Part shown: positions 52,701-60,932 of the stretch, one piece after another
Layout of the letters: the number at the start of each line of letters is the position of its first letter
How positions within the stretch are numbered: the first letter of the stretch is position 1
Origin: Actinoplanes couchii
GTDB lineage: Bacteria; Actinomycetota; Actinomycetes; Mycobacteriales; Micromonosporaceae
Assembly: GCF_016862075.1 (NCBI RefSeq)
Contig: NZ_BOMG01000120.1
Span: forward strand, 1 to 61,131
Direction: 5' to 3'
DNA length: 61,131 nucleotides
Program-made: the position numbers and the translations under genes
Notes under the pieces: model-generated
The model's database searches: none
Seen by the model: the letters and a program-made list of their open reading frames with translations, nothing else
Told to the model about the DNA's origin: nothing

Positions 52701-54943
52701 TCGCGGCGCAACAGGCTGCGACCATCGGTGCGATAGCCGCCGCCGATCACCGGCACCGCGCTGCCGGACCCGGAGATTCGGGTGGGTGTGCTCCACGAGC
52801 CGGTGTACGGGTTGTACTGGCGCAGGTCCGCAGTCCAAGCGCCGCTGTCCTGTACCGTTACCGTGTATGCCGCGTCGGTGTCGTAGGCATAGACGTAGCG
52901 TGGTCCGAGCACCGGCGCCACGGTGCTCACCTGACGCCAGGTCGACCCTTCGAATCGGAACAAATGCTGGCCGTTGGCCACTGTGGAGCCGTTGACCGTA
53001 ACGTACCCGACCGGGTTGCGGGTCGCCAGCGGCTGGCTGCCCTCGGCCTTGAGGATCGTCCCGAACTGGTAGTTCGTCGACCATGGCAGCAACCGGGTGG
53101 CGTAGGCGACGGTTGCAGCCAGCTCGTCGACGCCGGTGACGAAACCCACCGCGGCGAATGAGTTTCCGGCTGCTAGCATCCGATCGGCGCGGGTCAGCGT
53201 CCAGTCCACACTCACGGTGTCGGTGACCGATCCGCCGCGCAGCCACCGCCGGTCGGGACCGCTGTAATACAGGGTGGTGGTGAGCCCGGTGCCGCTAGCC
53301 GGTGCGGTGCACAGCACGCAGAAGTTCAGCCCGGCAGCCAGGGCGGTGTGCCCGGTGCCTGCGGGCAGACCGAAACCGGCAGTGGTCCACTGATTCCCGA
53401 TCGGGTCCCAGGACACTACAGCCAGTTGTCCGGCTGCGGCGTCAGCGACCGAGACGAAACCCGCCCCCGTGCTGACGGCGGGCGCGATCATCGGCCGGGA
53501 CAGGATCACCTCGTGTGGGGTGCGCTGCCAGGTACCGAACCGGTACGGGTCAGCGCGCAACAGTTGTACCCGGTACTGCTGGGTGTGGGAGTCCTGGTAC
53601 CAGACGGCAAAGAAATCGTCTCCGGTGGAGACCCGCAGACTGTTCGGTACTGCCCTCCAGTCGCGGGTGTCCTGTTGGCTGGACCAACTGCCGTTCCACG
53701 AACACACCGTGACCGTGACCGCGCCGGTTGCCGTGTTCACCCAGGTGACGACGGCATAGCGGTGGCCGTGCCAGATGCGGGGTGTCCAGCCGGTGCCGGG
53801 GCTGGGTATCGACTGGTGCAGGATGCTGTTGGGCAGCGGGGTGCAGGCGTAGGTGAAATGCAGCCGGCCGCCCTGTGGGCTGGTGACCGTGGCCAGCGCA
53901 CCGGGGGAGGCCTGGTCCGCGTCGTGGTAGTCCAGCCGCAAATCGGGCAGGGCGGCACCGTCGGCAGTCTCCTGCCGGACGCTGGTCAGGAAGCGCTTGA
54001 GATAGTCGGTGTTGTGGCGCTGAGGGCTGACATTGCGTAGCTCGTACCCGAGGCGGGTGGTGGAGATCAGATTGCCGGCCGGGTCGTTGACCTCGACCCG
54101 GTCCAAGTGGAAGGGGTCCAGGTGGTACTGGTAGGCCTGCCGTCCGCCCGGGGGTGGGATCTCAGGTGGCGGTGCCTCGGCTGGCTCCTTCGGTAGATAA
54201 CGCAGATCGATGGTGGTGGCGTCGGGGGCGACGATCCGGCGAAGCCGGCAGGCGCGGGTGTAGGCCGTGGTGCCATCGCCGATGGGCACCTCGTCATAGT
54301 CGAACTCGAGGGATAGCCGATCTCCGGTGATTGCGCGTACCTCATGGAGGTTCCACGCCACCGGATACCTGGTGCCGTTATCGGCTGTGGACGGGCCGAT
54401 CCAGTTGCCCCAGCGAACGCCCCACTGGACGGCACCGGACCCGTACACCCACACGGTCCCGTCGGTGCGGGTGACCTCCCAATACTCCGCCTGCGGCCGG
54501 ACCGCGTCGGGCACGTACCGAATCTGCCAGAAATTGTGCTCCTGTGACTGGAACAGCTGTGCCGTCCCGGCGAGCCCGACTCGGGTGAGCAACCGGGGCA
54601 CGCCGCCCGAGACCAGGTAGAAGGTGTCGTCGAGGTTGGTTCCGGCGCTCTGCCGGTCGACGATGATCTGCTCGAGCGGCATGGACCATCCGGTCCCGAG
54701 GATCCCTGTCGGTTCGCTGCGGTTCCAGGAAGTCGCGGCTTGGTGGACGCCGCTGCCGTACAGCGCCGTAATCGCCACGTTCAGGCCGTTACGGCCGGGT
54801 AGACTGACGAGGTCGAGCGGCATGGTGACCTCGCCGCGAAACAGATTGATCAGGTTGGCCACGTCGTTGCCGACCAGCATCTGACTTGCTCGCACACCCG
54901 GTGCTGCCGCGCGTTGCGCCGTGGTTGTCATTGGTATCCCCAT
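46784..54943 (-). CDS. Giant RHS-repeat protein with hydrophobic and papain-like C-terminus
   Basis: About 2,719 residues from ATG 54943 (GAGGAAAG upstream). No signal peptide. The N-terminus (LINLFRGEVTMPLDLVSLPG) resembles RHS shell proteins. Propeller-like repeats follow (about 400-850), then long RHS/YD sections to the core GLYMFPLRLYDPVSGRFLST and YLYAGGDPVNGCDPTGG at about 2380. The ~335-residue tip starts with glycine-zipper helices (AGVALVIGGAALTIFTAGAA). It ends with SFTHLVFAGSGYKGKSSVFL and FNFLTNGCTSYARGVLRAAG: a His then a Cys in an N-C-T-x-x-A-R helix, as in permuted NlpC/papain-like hydrolases. No adjacent immunity gene is evident; three collar genes follow. Confidence 0.9.
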   Translation of the reverse strand: MGIPMTTTAQRAAAPGVRASQMLVGNDVANLINLFRGEVTMPLDLVSLPGRNGLNVAITALYGSGVHQAATSWNRSEPTGILGTGWSMPLEQIIVDRQSAGTNLDDTFYLVSGGVPRLLTRVGLAGTAQLFQSQEHNFWQIRYVPDAVRPQAEYWEVTRTDGTVWVYGSGAVQWGVRWGNWIGPSTADNGTRYPVAWNLHEVRAITGDRLSLEFDYDEVPIGDGTTAYTRACRLRRIVAPDATTIDLRYLPKEPAEAPPPEIPPPGGRQAYQYHLDPFHLDRVEVNDPAGNLISTTRLGYELRNVSPQRHNTDYLKRFLTSVRQETADGAALPDLRLDYHDADQASPGALATVTSPQGGRLHFTYACTPLPNSILHQSIPSPGTGWTPRIWHGHRYAVVTWVNTATGAVTVTVCSWNGSWSSQQDTRDWRAVPNSLRVSTGDDFFAVWYQDSHTQQYRVQLLRADPYRFGTWQRTPHEVILSRPMIAPAVSTGAGFVSVADAAAGQLAVVSWDPIGNQWTTAGFGLPAGTGHTALAAGLNFCVLCTAPASGTGLTTTLYYSGPDRRWLRGGSVTDTVSVDWTLTRADRMLAAGNSFAAVGFVTGVDELAATVAYATRLLPWSTNYQFGTILKAEGSQPLATRNPVGYVTVNGSTVANGQHLFRFEGSTWRQVSTVAPVLGPRYVYAYDTDAAYTVTVQDSGAWTADLRQYNPYTGSWSTPTRISGSGSAVPVIGGGYRTDGRSLLRREPDGSWVTVYTLPADADLTTLINHAPSYLVYQNTAGSTRVLTLADGGVRTSVTLPGEHVIVADPRPGQHLTGPTALVTFRGSDFDNATSLTLYRLVDGQITNRLVARQLVSVANDTGYGVTPTTVDYDTATATYDPYGLVTQYVRVRVTVGDGSDGAVERVFFNGLSPSVPGVVYPVSDAYTNARTFFSALHGQLYRTRGFTADGRLMSESHRYPYVSTGDTDLRICGTYTRIRRQTEAAAAELFPVTLDYTAALDARTVPDGLKDRFSAAGLSLAAPVTVVVEQTGRRWAVLDASGARYQVATDEQELQVYGWLTSSAEFGYNTRGQVSRRVSHGIDGSGVTRKRHVDTTYGWEVYPDLLALNCLDPVAQVTAIDDTAGLVTDSRVTTYTDVWGPWVADSEYVWQGGNPRADFHAWGHEDEPGDGWLRTRAVLAIGDHAQPLSAADEGGHVATVIFDRAGQLQVANTINADPGAGEASSYGFEAYESTGGWTLTPAGLDPDRYLLAGDAHTGSRALVIPSDPDLTVGITNRLSPARGNLVYLLSCWVKTTAGFVVDPDRSAWRITVEGEQGTAVPIVLPIPDTAGCWQWLCQSVDPDALGVGTIRSVNLALTNRQDHADLLVDNLGFAPVSGALQATVYSPDGWQLWATVDLFGQTNRLAYDRWQRAVIEVGPDDSPRSMVATQLWRQTSDGEFDPATPSSTVHVVLRGGGTFTDFRRGEQWRDGWDATGTWQRGPGRLSFSGGGRATLTSRPLLDGGDPFDAVVYRFALADPAPTMPLHLSFGGGWSVDWAAGTWSLLAPDGEPVGTCESAPGSDLMLLLWQHRLLLLVDGRVTLQHVVAPAKTGAGFTGAVTLGTEGPLALSWLAVGSAPAAGLTWLDNVGRARQLQRLDDTVTRVSATLHDQAGRAYADTRTARFDQSPVGYRASLVTELNPATGALNDCEMTRQYPDDKGYPFARTRFEPAPGGRAIETGLPGEEFAINPAVPAAQRHTTRRRFQLNTAEPLMARLPAGRYPVTATLDPDGRLIRTWQDQFGQVVAEAAGDLTGTSGVASLERTYYDVFGNPVRREQPNMFDPGVADREHFVTTTTYDAAGNPTSVTSPDVDGPVQSVFDRLGRLRFSSSPVAASADYLCYLCYDDLGRIVEEGTCHTPWNLDLLRRHADDPAWLPAVGKWLHRYRYDGDGTDLNLHGRLWQARSRSESAARKGSDTGVVTTLGYTSTGLVATRSTSVDGYDGGQPHTIGYRYDGLGAITAIRYEAQREPAAFTARYRANGFNEIVEVIGVAADRPGVLARFDYTPDGSLSSEVIAPGTSGELPRSYRYTSTGWMAEVSDRYLTETTQYTSDGLTGVGYYSGIVARVASVFSDVDGPGFVTDHDYRYGYDPLGRLTTAVGSASERHSFLDLGYDANGNVRHRDDQLFTYTEGTNRLRAIGTGGPDGYAYNADGDLAEAPALSLTGVTYDPVSTLVTDMDTATGTVHLDYAADNGLVCRSYPDGRRLYIPGADGEPLVLGHTGNDGGSALSCLIPGPNGPVAVWSPTGTAYVLRGRLGTTRAIYDGTAVVGAFNYLPYGGFLGAPIETGATGTFPYLFAGAERETVTGLYMFPLRLYDPVSGRFLSTDPAGQFSSPYLYAGGDPVNGCDPTGGFAFSWQSFLAATAGVALVIGGAALTIFTAGAATPLVTAGGLLLGGALIGAGFGSAAYGVTHVDAEKQPFDAVEWGISVGLGAAFGTASAGLGFAMAPLSSAAAFVGETAIGAGFGALDSVMTNGAINSYYGRNFGAGAATAAWQGALGGAVGGAIGGTLGRGPIARTNRVVRAGRTGPGGQVGHVVQDTFHSVWHSVAAARQQPGAWSFTHLVFAGSGYKGKSSVFLGGMGTSASRRSLTEIMNYAGTRRTAMIEVPGLNAQRAVAYGNAALAQGSLGPFNFLTNGCTSYARGVLRAAGLEPPVWALTATGIDFWLRTLGARAIR

Positions 54944-55247
54944 TTCGTTCTTTCCTCGCGGCCCAGAGACAGGTCGAACGCGGAAAGGTGTCAGGCCCGG
55001 GTGGATCACGCATCGATTCAGGGTGCCGTCATCCGCTTGCAGCTTCCGGATTTGCGCAGGGTGATGCCAGGCCGGTTTCAAGAAGACGAATGAGTGTCGC
55101 GGCATTTTCGCGATGAGAAAGCCGTGAAAATTGAGGTGGAAGGTGTCTTTGGGATCGGCCTGCGGTGGCCGACTGGATTCACCTTATGAAGCCGCCAAAA
55201 GCGAGTAAATCCGTGGAGTCCCTACATTGGGGTTAGGGGAGGGTTAG
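54944..55247. promoter_or_regulatory. Upstream region of RHS-collar operon with GGGTTAG direct repeat
   Basis: This 304-bp gap holds no gene. Next to the LuxR stop is GGGTTAGGGGAGGGTTAG (55230-55247), two GGGTTAG copies 11 bp apart, one helical turn. MalT, the archetype LAL regulator, binds GGGGA-type direct repeats, so this is a plausible site for the adjacent LAL protein. The rest is AT-richer than its surroundings, as expected for the operon's promoter and leader. Confidence 0.35.
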
Positions 55248-57995
55248 TCAGACCGGCAGGTTGCGGGCGAGTTCAACCCTGGATCGCACGCCGAGTTTCC
55301 GGAAGGCCCGGCCCAGGTGTGCCTCGACGGTCTTCTCACTCAGGAACAGGCTTGCCGCCACCTCACGGTTGGTTGCCCCCTGTGCGACGAGCAGTGCTAC
55401 TCGCGTCTCCTGGTTGGTGAGGCTGGGAAAAACGGAGGCCGGCGGTGCTTCCGACCGGCCTTCGCAGAGGATCAGTTCGCTACGGGCGAGATCGGCCCAC
55501 CGCGCCGTGCGGAGGGCGTCGAACGTGGCCGCCGCGTCCCTCAATGGCTCCCGGGCCATGGCCCGGCGTCGGCGACGACGGAGCCGCTGTCCCCACGCGA
55601 GCTGGGTTCGAGCCCGTTCGAACGGGAGTTCGTCACCGCACAGTTGGATCGACTCGTGGAATCGGGCATCGGCGTCGTCGTCGGCCGACAGCATGCCGTG
55701 ACAACGTTCCACCACTACCGCCAGTGCTTTTCCACTGAACCCGGTGGCTGCTGTGGTGAGGCCGCCAAGCACTGTGGCGGCTTCGTCGGGCTGCCCGGTT
55801 AGCGCAAGTGTCTCGGCGAGCATCGGCAGCCAGGGCGATAGGCGTGGTTCCCGCACACCGATCCGCGCCGCGGTCGCCACCAGTCGGCGCAGCGGCGGCA
55901 GGGCAAGGTCGGGCTGGCCCGTGGAGTGATGAAAGAGCGCCCGTGCCGTGTTCGTGTCGAACTGCAACACGCCGTTCCCGGATTGGGTGATTTTCTCGTC
56001 GGCTTCCGTCAGAAATGCGTGGCACTGCTCCTCGCCGCGGGCCGCCGCGAGGTTGCCGAGGGCGCCGAGTGCCACGGCTACGACGGTGTCCTGGCCGGTC
56101 TCCCGGGCGAGTTCGAGCGCCTCGTCGGCCAGGACTTCGGACTCCAGCCACCGGCCGTCTTGGAACGCGACATTGGCTAGCAGCGTAAGGTACACCGGCA
56201 GCCGTCCCAGTTCGCCAGCGGTGCGCTGATGCATGACGAGATTCTCGAGCGCGCCACGTGCATGGTGGGTGTCGCCGATCGTGGCGGCGATGTGCGCGGC
56301 GAACACCGGCACGCTGGCCACCATCCGGGTCAGGCTCTCGTTTCCGGGTTGCAGGACCGCGCGTACGGCAGGATATCCCTGGTCGAGTTCGCCGATGTAG
56401 CACTGGATCACGCCGGTAGTGGCGTCAGCGGCTGTCCGGATCGGATGACCAGCCGGTAGTCGTGCCAGCTCTGCGCTGTGCGCGGTCGCCTTCGCATGGT
56501 TCCGGGCGGTCGGCAGGTCGCCACACAGCATCGCGGCCATCGTGGCGCCTGCCCAGCTCACCGTGGCACCGGTGTTGTCTCCGTCGTGGGTCTGTTGTCG
56601 GGCGACGTCGGCGAGTAGGCGTTGGCCCAGTTGATGGGAGCCGCATGCCATTTCGACGGACGCCCGAAGGGTCGCGATCCGCTGGTTCCTGGCGGCATCG
56701 TCGTCCTCCCGAGCGGCTCGTTCGAGAAGATGTGCGGCTCGTCGGTAACCACCGGCCCATGCAGAGAAGGCAGCAGCCGCGCACAGTCGCTCGGCCCGGA
56801 AACACGGGTCGACGGTCAGTGCTGCGGCCCGTTCCAGAGCGCTGCATGCCGCGCCGGCACCGGCGCGGCGCCCGGCTTCCTCGGCCACCCGTGCCAATGC
56901 GTCGGCCACGTCCGGATCTGGTCCGATGCACGCCGAGGCTCGATGCCATGCCTGGCGGTCAGCGGCCCCGACCGTGCCGAGTGCGTCGGCGAGTGCGGTG
57001 TGGGCAGTGCGCCGGGCCGCTGCTGTAGCACCGTGGTAGACAGCCGAACGCAATAGTGGATGGGTGAAGCGAACCTGGTGGCCGTCGGTTCGCAGGATCC
57101 CGGCATCCTCGGCCGCTTCGAGAACCTCGATGTCGAGTCCGATCGTCTGCAGAGCGGTGGTCACCGTGGTGGTGTCGGGTGCCTCGCTGGCGGCGAGTAC
57201 GACCAAAGCGTTCAGGGTCGCGGTCGGCAACAGGGAGAGGCTCTGCCAGAACGCGGATGCGAGGTGGGCATGCACGGTGACAGGCTCGGTGAGCGGTGCG
57301 ACGCCGGTCAGTTTGTCGGCACCCAGTAACCGGGCGAGTTCGGTCAGCGCGAGTGGGTTGCCGCCGGTCGCTGTGGTCAGCCGTGCTGCCACGTCAGGTG
57401 CGACCTGATGGCCCGACATGGTCGTCAGAACGGTCGCTGCGCTGGTCACGTCGAGCCCGCGTAGTAACAGCGAGGTGAATCCGGGCGGCGACTTCGCGAT
57501 CCGGGTAGCGAGGAGGATCCCGACCGGTTCGGCGCGCAGCCGCCGGGCCGCGAACAGGACGGCCGCGACCGACTCTCCGTCGAACCATTGGAAGTCGTCC
57601 ACGATGACCAGGACCGGGCGTTCACTGGCGGCCCGGCTGAGGAGGTTGAGCGCTGCGAGGAAGACCGCAAAGCGGTTACCGGTTGCGGACGGTCCCATGC
57701 CCAACGCGGCTGACAGCTCCGCCGCCTGCTGCTCCGACAAGACGGTGAGGCCGGTCAGGAGGGGCTGCAGCAGGTCAGCCAGGCCGGCGTAGGCCAGCTC
57801 CGATTCGGACTCAACACCCCGCGCCAACAGAACGGTGCAGCCGGATGCCTGATCGGTCGCGAACTCCAGCAGCGTGCTCTTGCCGATACCAGCTTCGCCG
57901 TGCACCTCGATGCACTGCCCCCGGCCGGTGCGTACAGCGTTCAGCGCGTTGCTGAGGATGGACATCTCGCTCTCGCGCCCCACCAGCATCGGCAT
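55248..57995 (-). CDS. LAL-type LuxR-family regulator with AAA ATPase
   Basis: A 915-residue large ATP-binding LuxR regulator. Walker A GEAGIGKST (33-41), Walker B RPVLVIVDDFQWFDG (D133-D134), sensor region about 150-250, then a long helical TPR-like middle. The C-terminal HTH LTNQETRVALLVAQGATNRE, VAASLFLSEKTVEAHLGRAF and RKLGVRSRVELARNL is the LuxR/GerE recognition domain. Such proteins act as inducer-dependent activators of neighbouring gene clusters. It lies directly upstream of the RHS-collar operon in the same direction and is divergent from the flavoprotein gene; both are probable targets. Confidence 0.93.
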   Translation of the reverse strand: MPMLVGRESEMSILSNALNAVRTGRGQCIEVHGEAGIGKSTLLEFATDQASGCTVLLARGVESESELAYAGLADLLQPLLTGLTVLSEQQAAELSAALGMGPSATGNRFAVFLAALNLLSRAASERPVLVIVDDFQWFDGESVAAVLFAARRLRAEPVGILLATRIAKSPPGFTSLLLRGLDVTSAATVLTTMSGHQVAPDVAARLTTATGGNPLALTELARLLGADKLTGVAPLTEPVTVHAHLASAFWQSLSLLPTATLNALVVLAASEAPDTTTVTTALQTIGLDIEVLEAAEDAGILRTDGHQVRFTHPLLRSAVYHGATAAARRTAHTALADALGTVGAADRQAWHRASACIGPDPDVADALARVAEEAGRRAGAGAACSALERAAALTVDPCFRAERLCAAAAFSAWAGGYRRAAHLLERAAREDDDAARNQRIATLRASVEMACGSHQLGQRLLADVARQQTHDGDNTGATVSWAGATMAAMLCGDLPTARNHAKATAHSAELARLPAGHPIRTAADATTGVIQCYIGELDQGYPAVRAVLQPGNESLTRMVASVPVFAAHIAATIGDTHHARGALENLVMHQRTAGELGRLPVYLTLLANVAFQDGRWLESEVLADEALELARETGQDTVVAVALGALGNLAAARGEEQCHAFLTEADEKITQSGNGVLQFDTNTARALFHHSTGQPDLALPPLRRLVATAARIGVREPRLSPWLPMLAETLALTGQPDEAATVLGGLTTAATGFSGKALAVVVERCHGMLSADDDADARFHESIQLCGDELPFERARTQLAWGQRLRRRRRRAMAREPLRDAAATFDALRTARWADLARSELILCEGRSEAPPASVFPSLTNQETRVALLVAQGATNREVAASLFLSEKTVEAHLGRAFRKLGVRSRVELARNLPV

Positions 57996-58076
57996 CCTTA
58001 CCCTAAAGTAACAAAAAGACCAGCTATCGTATGTTATTTACTATAAACGACATAACGTGTGATCGGTGGGTTCAGC
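57996..58076. promoter_or_regulatory. AT-rich divergent promoter region
   Basis: The 80 bp between the LuxR and oxidase genes is strikingly AT-rich (for example TATGTTATTTACTATAAACG) compared with the window, with TATAAA-like and imperfect GTTAT...ATAAC elements. It likely holds both promoters. Confidence 0.5.
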
Positions 58077-59972
58077 ATGAGCGCAGGCGACGCCGGATGG
58101 CGCGACAGGATCGCCCGCGACGCGGCCGCCCTCGGCCTGTCCGGTGCCCTTCAACGGCACATCCACACCCTTCTCGCGGACCATCGCGACACCCACCCCC
58201 GTGAACGGCTCCGCGACCTACTCATCTGGGGCGGCTTCGATGAGTCGGATAAGGACCCCCACGGCGAGGTGCCGGAACCCGCTGCCGTCACACCGGAGAG
58301 CGACCAACTCGACGACGTACGCGAGGCCGACGGAAAGCCGATGAGAGTGTGGTGGCACCGCCCGTTCCGTAACTGGGGCGGCACCGTGGAGAACACCCCG
58401 CTGGTCACCGTCTATCCACGATCGAAGACCGGCCTGTGCGAACTCGTGAAATGGGCCGCGGGACACGGCTTGACCGTCCGGGCAAGCGGCTATCGCCATA
58501 GCTGGACCGATGGGTACGCAGAGCCCGGGAATGTCCTGGTGTCCATGATCGCCCCCGACGTCGCCACCGCCCGGCCCGCAGTGCACCCCGGCATCGATCC
58601 GGCCGACGCGTTGCAGGGCATCGAGATCGTAGGCCGGGACGGTAGGCAGGCACTCTGTCGCATCGGCACAGCCACCACCAACGAGCAGTTCCGTCAGTGG
58701 GCCCTGACCTCCGGCCAGGGCAACCGGGAATGGACTGTGCCGCTCAACACCATCATTGTCGAGGTTACCTTCGGCGGGACCAACGCAACTACTTGCCACG
58801 GCGCGGGCTGGAAGAACCGCACCCTCAACGATCTCGTGACCGAGGTGGAGTTCGTCAACGCACGAGGTGAACTACAAGTGGTCTCCGACCGCGCCACACT
58901 CATCGCAGCGGCTGGCTGCTTTGGGTTGCTCGGCATCGTCACTGCGCTCACCCTGCGCCTCGACCCGATGTCGTACGCGGTGATGCAGCCCGAAAAACGG
59001 CCGTTAATGCTGGGCGTCCCGCCGCTTCCCGGCGCTGTCCTGCCGCCGGATATCGACCAACGGAAGGTCACCGATGCCGAGGTGAATGAGGCCATCAAAC
59101 GATTCGAATGGCAGTGCGAGAACGCGTACTACAGCGAGTGGTTCTGGTTCGCGGAGCAGAGCGAATGCTGGGTCAACTGCTGGCAGAACGACGGCCACCC
59201 GGCCGACTCCGTAGACTACCCCAGCCCCATCGACGTGATTCTGCAAGAGACCTCCGAGTACATCGCTGAGATCGCCGACCAGCATGCGTTCCGTCACCTG
59301 CCCGGCAGAGTACAGGCCAAGATCCTCGGCGGGCTCGCCATGGCGTCCCGGCCCTCCGGCACCACCGTGGTCACCCCGTTGATCGATGCGTTGCACTTCC
59401 TGCGAGGCGTGCACAACATGCCGGTCCGCGACATGGAACTGGAGATTCCGATTCCCTGCCGGCCTGACGATCCGAGTCGCCCGGACTGGTCGGTGTGCCG
59501 CAGAGCATGGTGGGACGCGCTCAGGATCATCCACGACTCACCGGACGTCCCGTTGCGGCTCACCTTGGAAATGCGGGTGACCGGCGGCTCGGACGTGCTG
59601 CTCGCACCGCAATACGGCAACAACTTCGGTACTTGCTCCATCGAGGTGCTCACCACCACCGTCGTGCCCGCCGAGCAGTGGAACCGATTCCTGCAACGGG
59701 TCGCCGATGCCTGGACTTCATACCAAGATCAGGATGGGCGCACGTTGAATGTCCGCCCGCATTGGGGCAAACAGTGGCAAGGCCTGTCGCTGCACGGCCG
59801 GCCGGTCGTGGAATACCTGCGCGACGAGGCGTGCCGTGCCCAACTGGTCGGTCTGCGAGCCGGACTCGCCGCGATCGCTGGACAGGGCGGCTACAGCCTG
59901 GCCGATCTGCGAGCACGATTCACCAACCCGCTGCTCCGCGAGTTGTTCCGTGACGTGCTGGCTGATGAGTAG
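58077..59972 (+). CDS. FAD-dependent aldonolactone-oxidase-like protein
   Basis: About 631 residues from ATG 58077 (a GTG lies six codons upstream). The PCMH-type FAD domain covers about 95-300: VTVYPRSKTGLCELVKWAAG, LTVRASGYRHSWTDGY and FGGTNATTCHGAGWKNRTLN. The C-terminal ~250 residues fit the D-arabinono-1,4-lactone oxidase family, with the characteristic HWGK at about 560 (NVRPHWGKQW). It would oxidise a sugar lactone or polyol with O2, giving H2O2. It is long for the family because of an N-terminal helical extension. Divergent from the LAL regulator, suggesting co-regulation with the RHS operon. Confidence 0.85.
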   Translation: MSAGDAGWRDRIARDAAALGLSGALQRHIHTLLADHRDTHPRERLRDLLIWGGFDESDKDPHGEVPEPAAVTPESDQLDDVREADGKPMRVWWHRPFRNWGGTVENTPLVTVYPRSKTGLCELVKWAAGHGLTVRASGYRHSWTDGYAEPGNVLVSMIAPDVATARPAVHPGIDPADALQGIEIVGRDGRQALCRIGTATTNEQFRQWALTSGQGNREWTVPLNTIIVEVTFGGTNATTCHGAGWKNRTLNDLVTEVEFVNARGELQVVSDRATLIAAAGCFGLLGIVTALTLRLDPMSYAVMQPEKRPLMLGVPPLPGAVLPPDIDQRKVTDAEVNEAIKRFEWQCENAYYSEWFWFAEQSECWVNCWQNDGHPADSVDYPSPIDVILQETSEYIAEIADQHAFRHLPGRVQAKILGGLAMASRPSGTTVVTPLIDALHFLRGVHNMPVRDMELEIPIPCRPDDPSRPDWSVCRRAWWDALRIIHDSPDVPLRLTLEMRVTGGSDVLLAPQYGNNFGTCSIEVLTTTVVPAEQWNRFLQRVADAWTSYQDQDGRTLNVRPHWGKQWQGLSLHGRPVVEYLRDEACRAQLVGLRAGLAAIAGQGGYSLADLRARFTNPLLRELFRDVLADE

Positions 59973-60261
59973 ACGAGCGGTCACGGTGAGGCGCAGGGCG
60001 TCGGCCCGGGCGGCGATGCTTCTACTTGTATGACTGCGGCACGCTGGCAATCCACCCCCGGGCTTCGGTTCTCTGAGCAACGGTCACAAGGCGGGTGGGT
60101 CGAGGTTCAGTCCGCAGGCCACCGCATGCTGGTGAAGAACATCAACTTCAAGCGAATCAAGACAGGGCGGACCTGATCTACTGGCGCAGTGCCCGGACGC
60201 CTTCGTCACCGTGAGGCCGCCGCCCTGGTCCTCGCCGACCAGGGCCGGCCACCCAGTCACG

Positions 60262-60689
60262 GCCGGCTGCCTGTCATCGGATCGTGTCTCCCGATGATCA
60301 GCAGGGTATTCTCGGCGAGGTCGACGAACGCGGTAAAAATTGTCGGTGAACGCCTTCACCTGGTCCGGGGCGGCGGCGTACGGCAGGTAGGCGGTAATCC
60401 GGGTCTCGCGGTCGCTGATCTCCTCCCGTAGTTCGGCCCGGGTCGCGGTGGAGGCGACCCCGTACTCCAGGCTCCGGCTGCGCATGCCCTGGAACAGCTG
60501 CTAGAGAGCGGCCAGGTCGACGAGCGGGTTGATGCTGTCGGTGTAAAGCAGGCGGCTCTTGGTGTCGAGGGTCTGCAGCCGGGTGAACCCGGTGTACGCG
60601 ATCGACAGCGTCGCGACCGCCACCACCGCCACGACGGTCATGATCTTCATACTGACCGGCCGATCGGCGAACCAGCGACCTGGCGACAT
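60262..60689 (-). pseudogene. Methyl-accepting chemotaxis protein N-terminal pseudogene
   Basis: From ATG 60689 the frame gives a membrane helix (KIMTVVAVVAVATLSIAYTG) and the start of a four-helix-bundle ligand domain (LYTDSINPLVDLAAL), then TAG at 60501-60503. Beyond it the same frame resumes MRSRSLEYGVASTATRAELR and PDQVKAFTDNF; a further frameshift near 60335, in an A/T run, restores FVDLAENTLLIIGRHDPMT. The HAMP and signalling domains are absent. So it is truncated and doubly broken. The preceding 290 bp (59973-60261) show no gene. Confidence 0.7.
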
Positions 60690-60932
60690 CGGGTTCCTCC
60701 TCGGCGGGTTGTCCCCTCATCCCGTCAGGTGATCCTGGTCGGCGAGCTAGCCTGTCAAATCCATCTTCAACAACGGTACGAGCAGCCGTTACGCCGGCGT
60801 AGCATTGTACCGGGCATCCGTTTATCAGAGTTTCCACTGGTGCGTTCCGCAGGGAAGCCTGCGAAACGACGAGAACGTGTACCTGCGCTCGCATCAATTG
60901 CTCGCCAGCGCGACCGGATGTGTCGCATTGAT

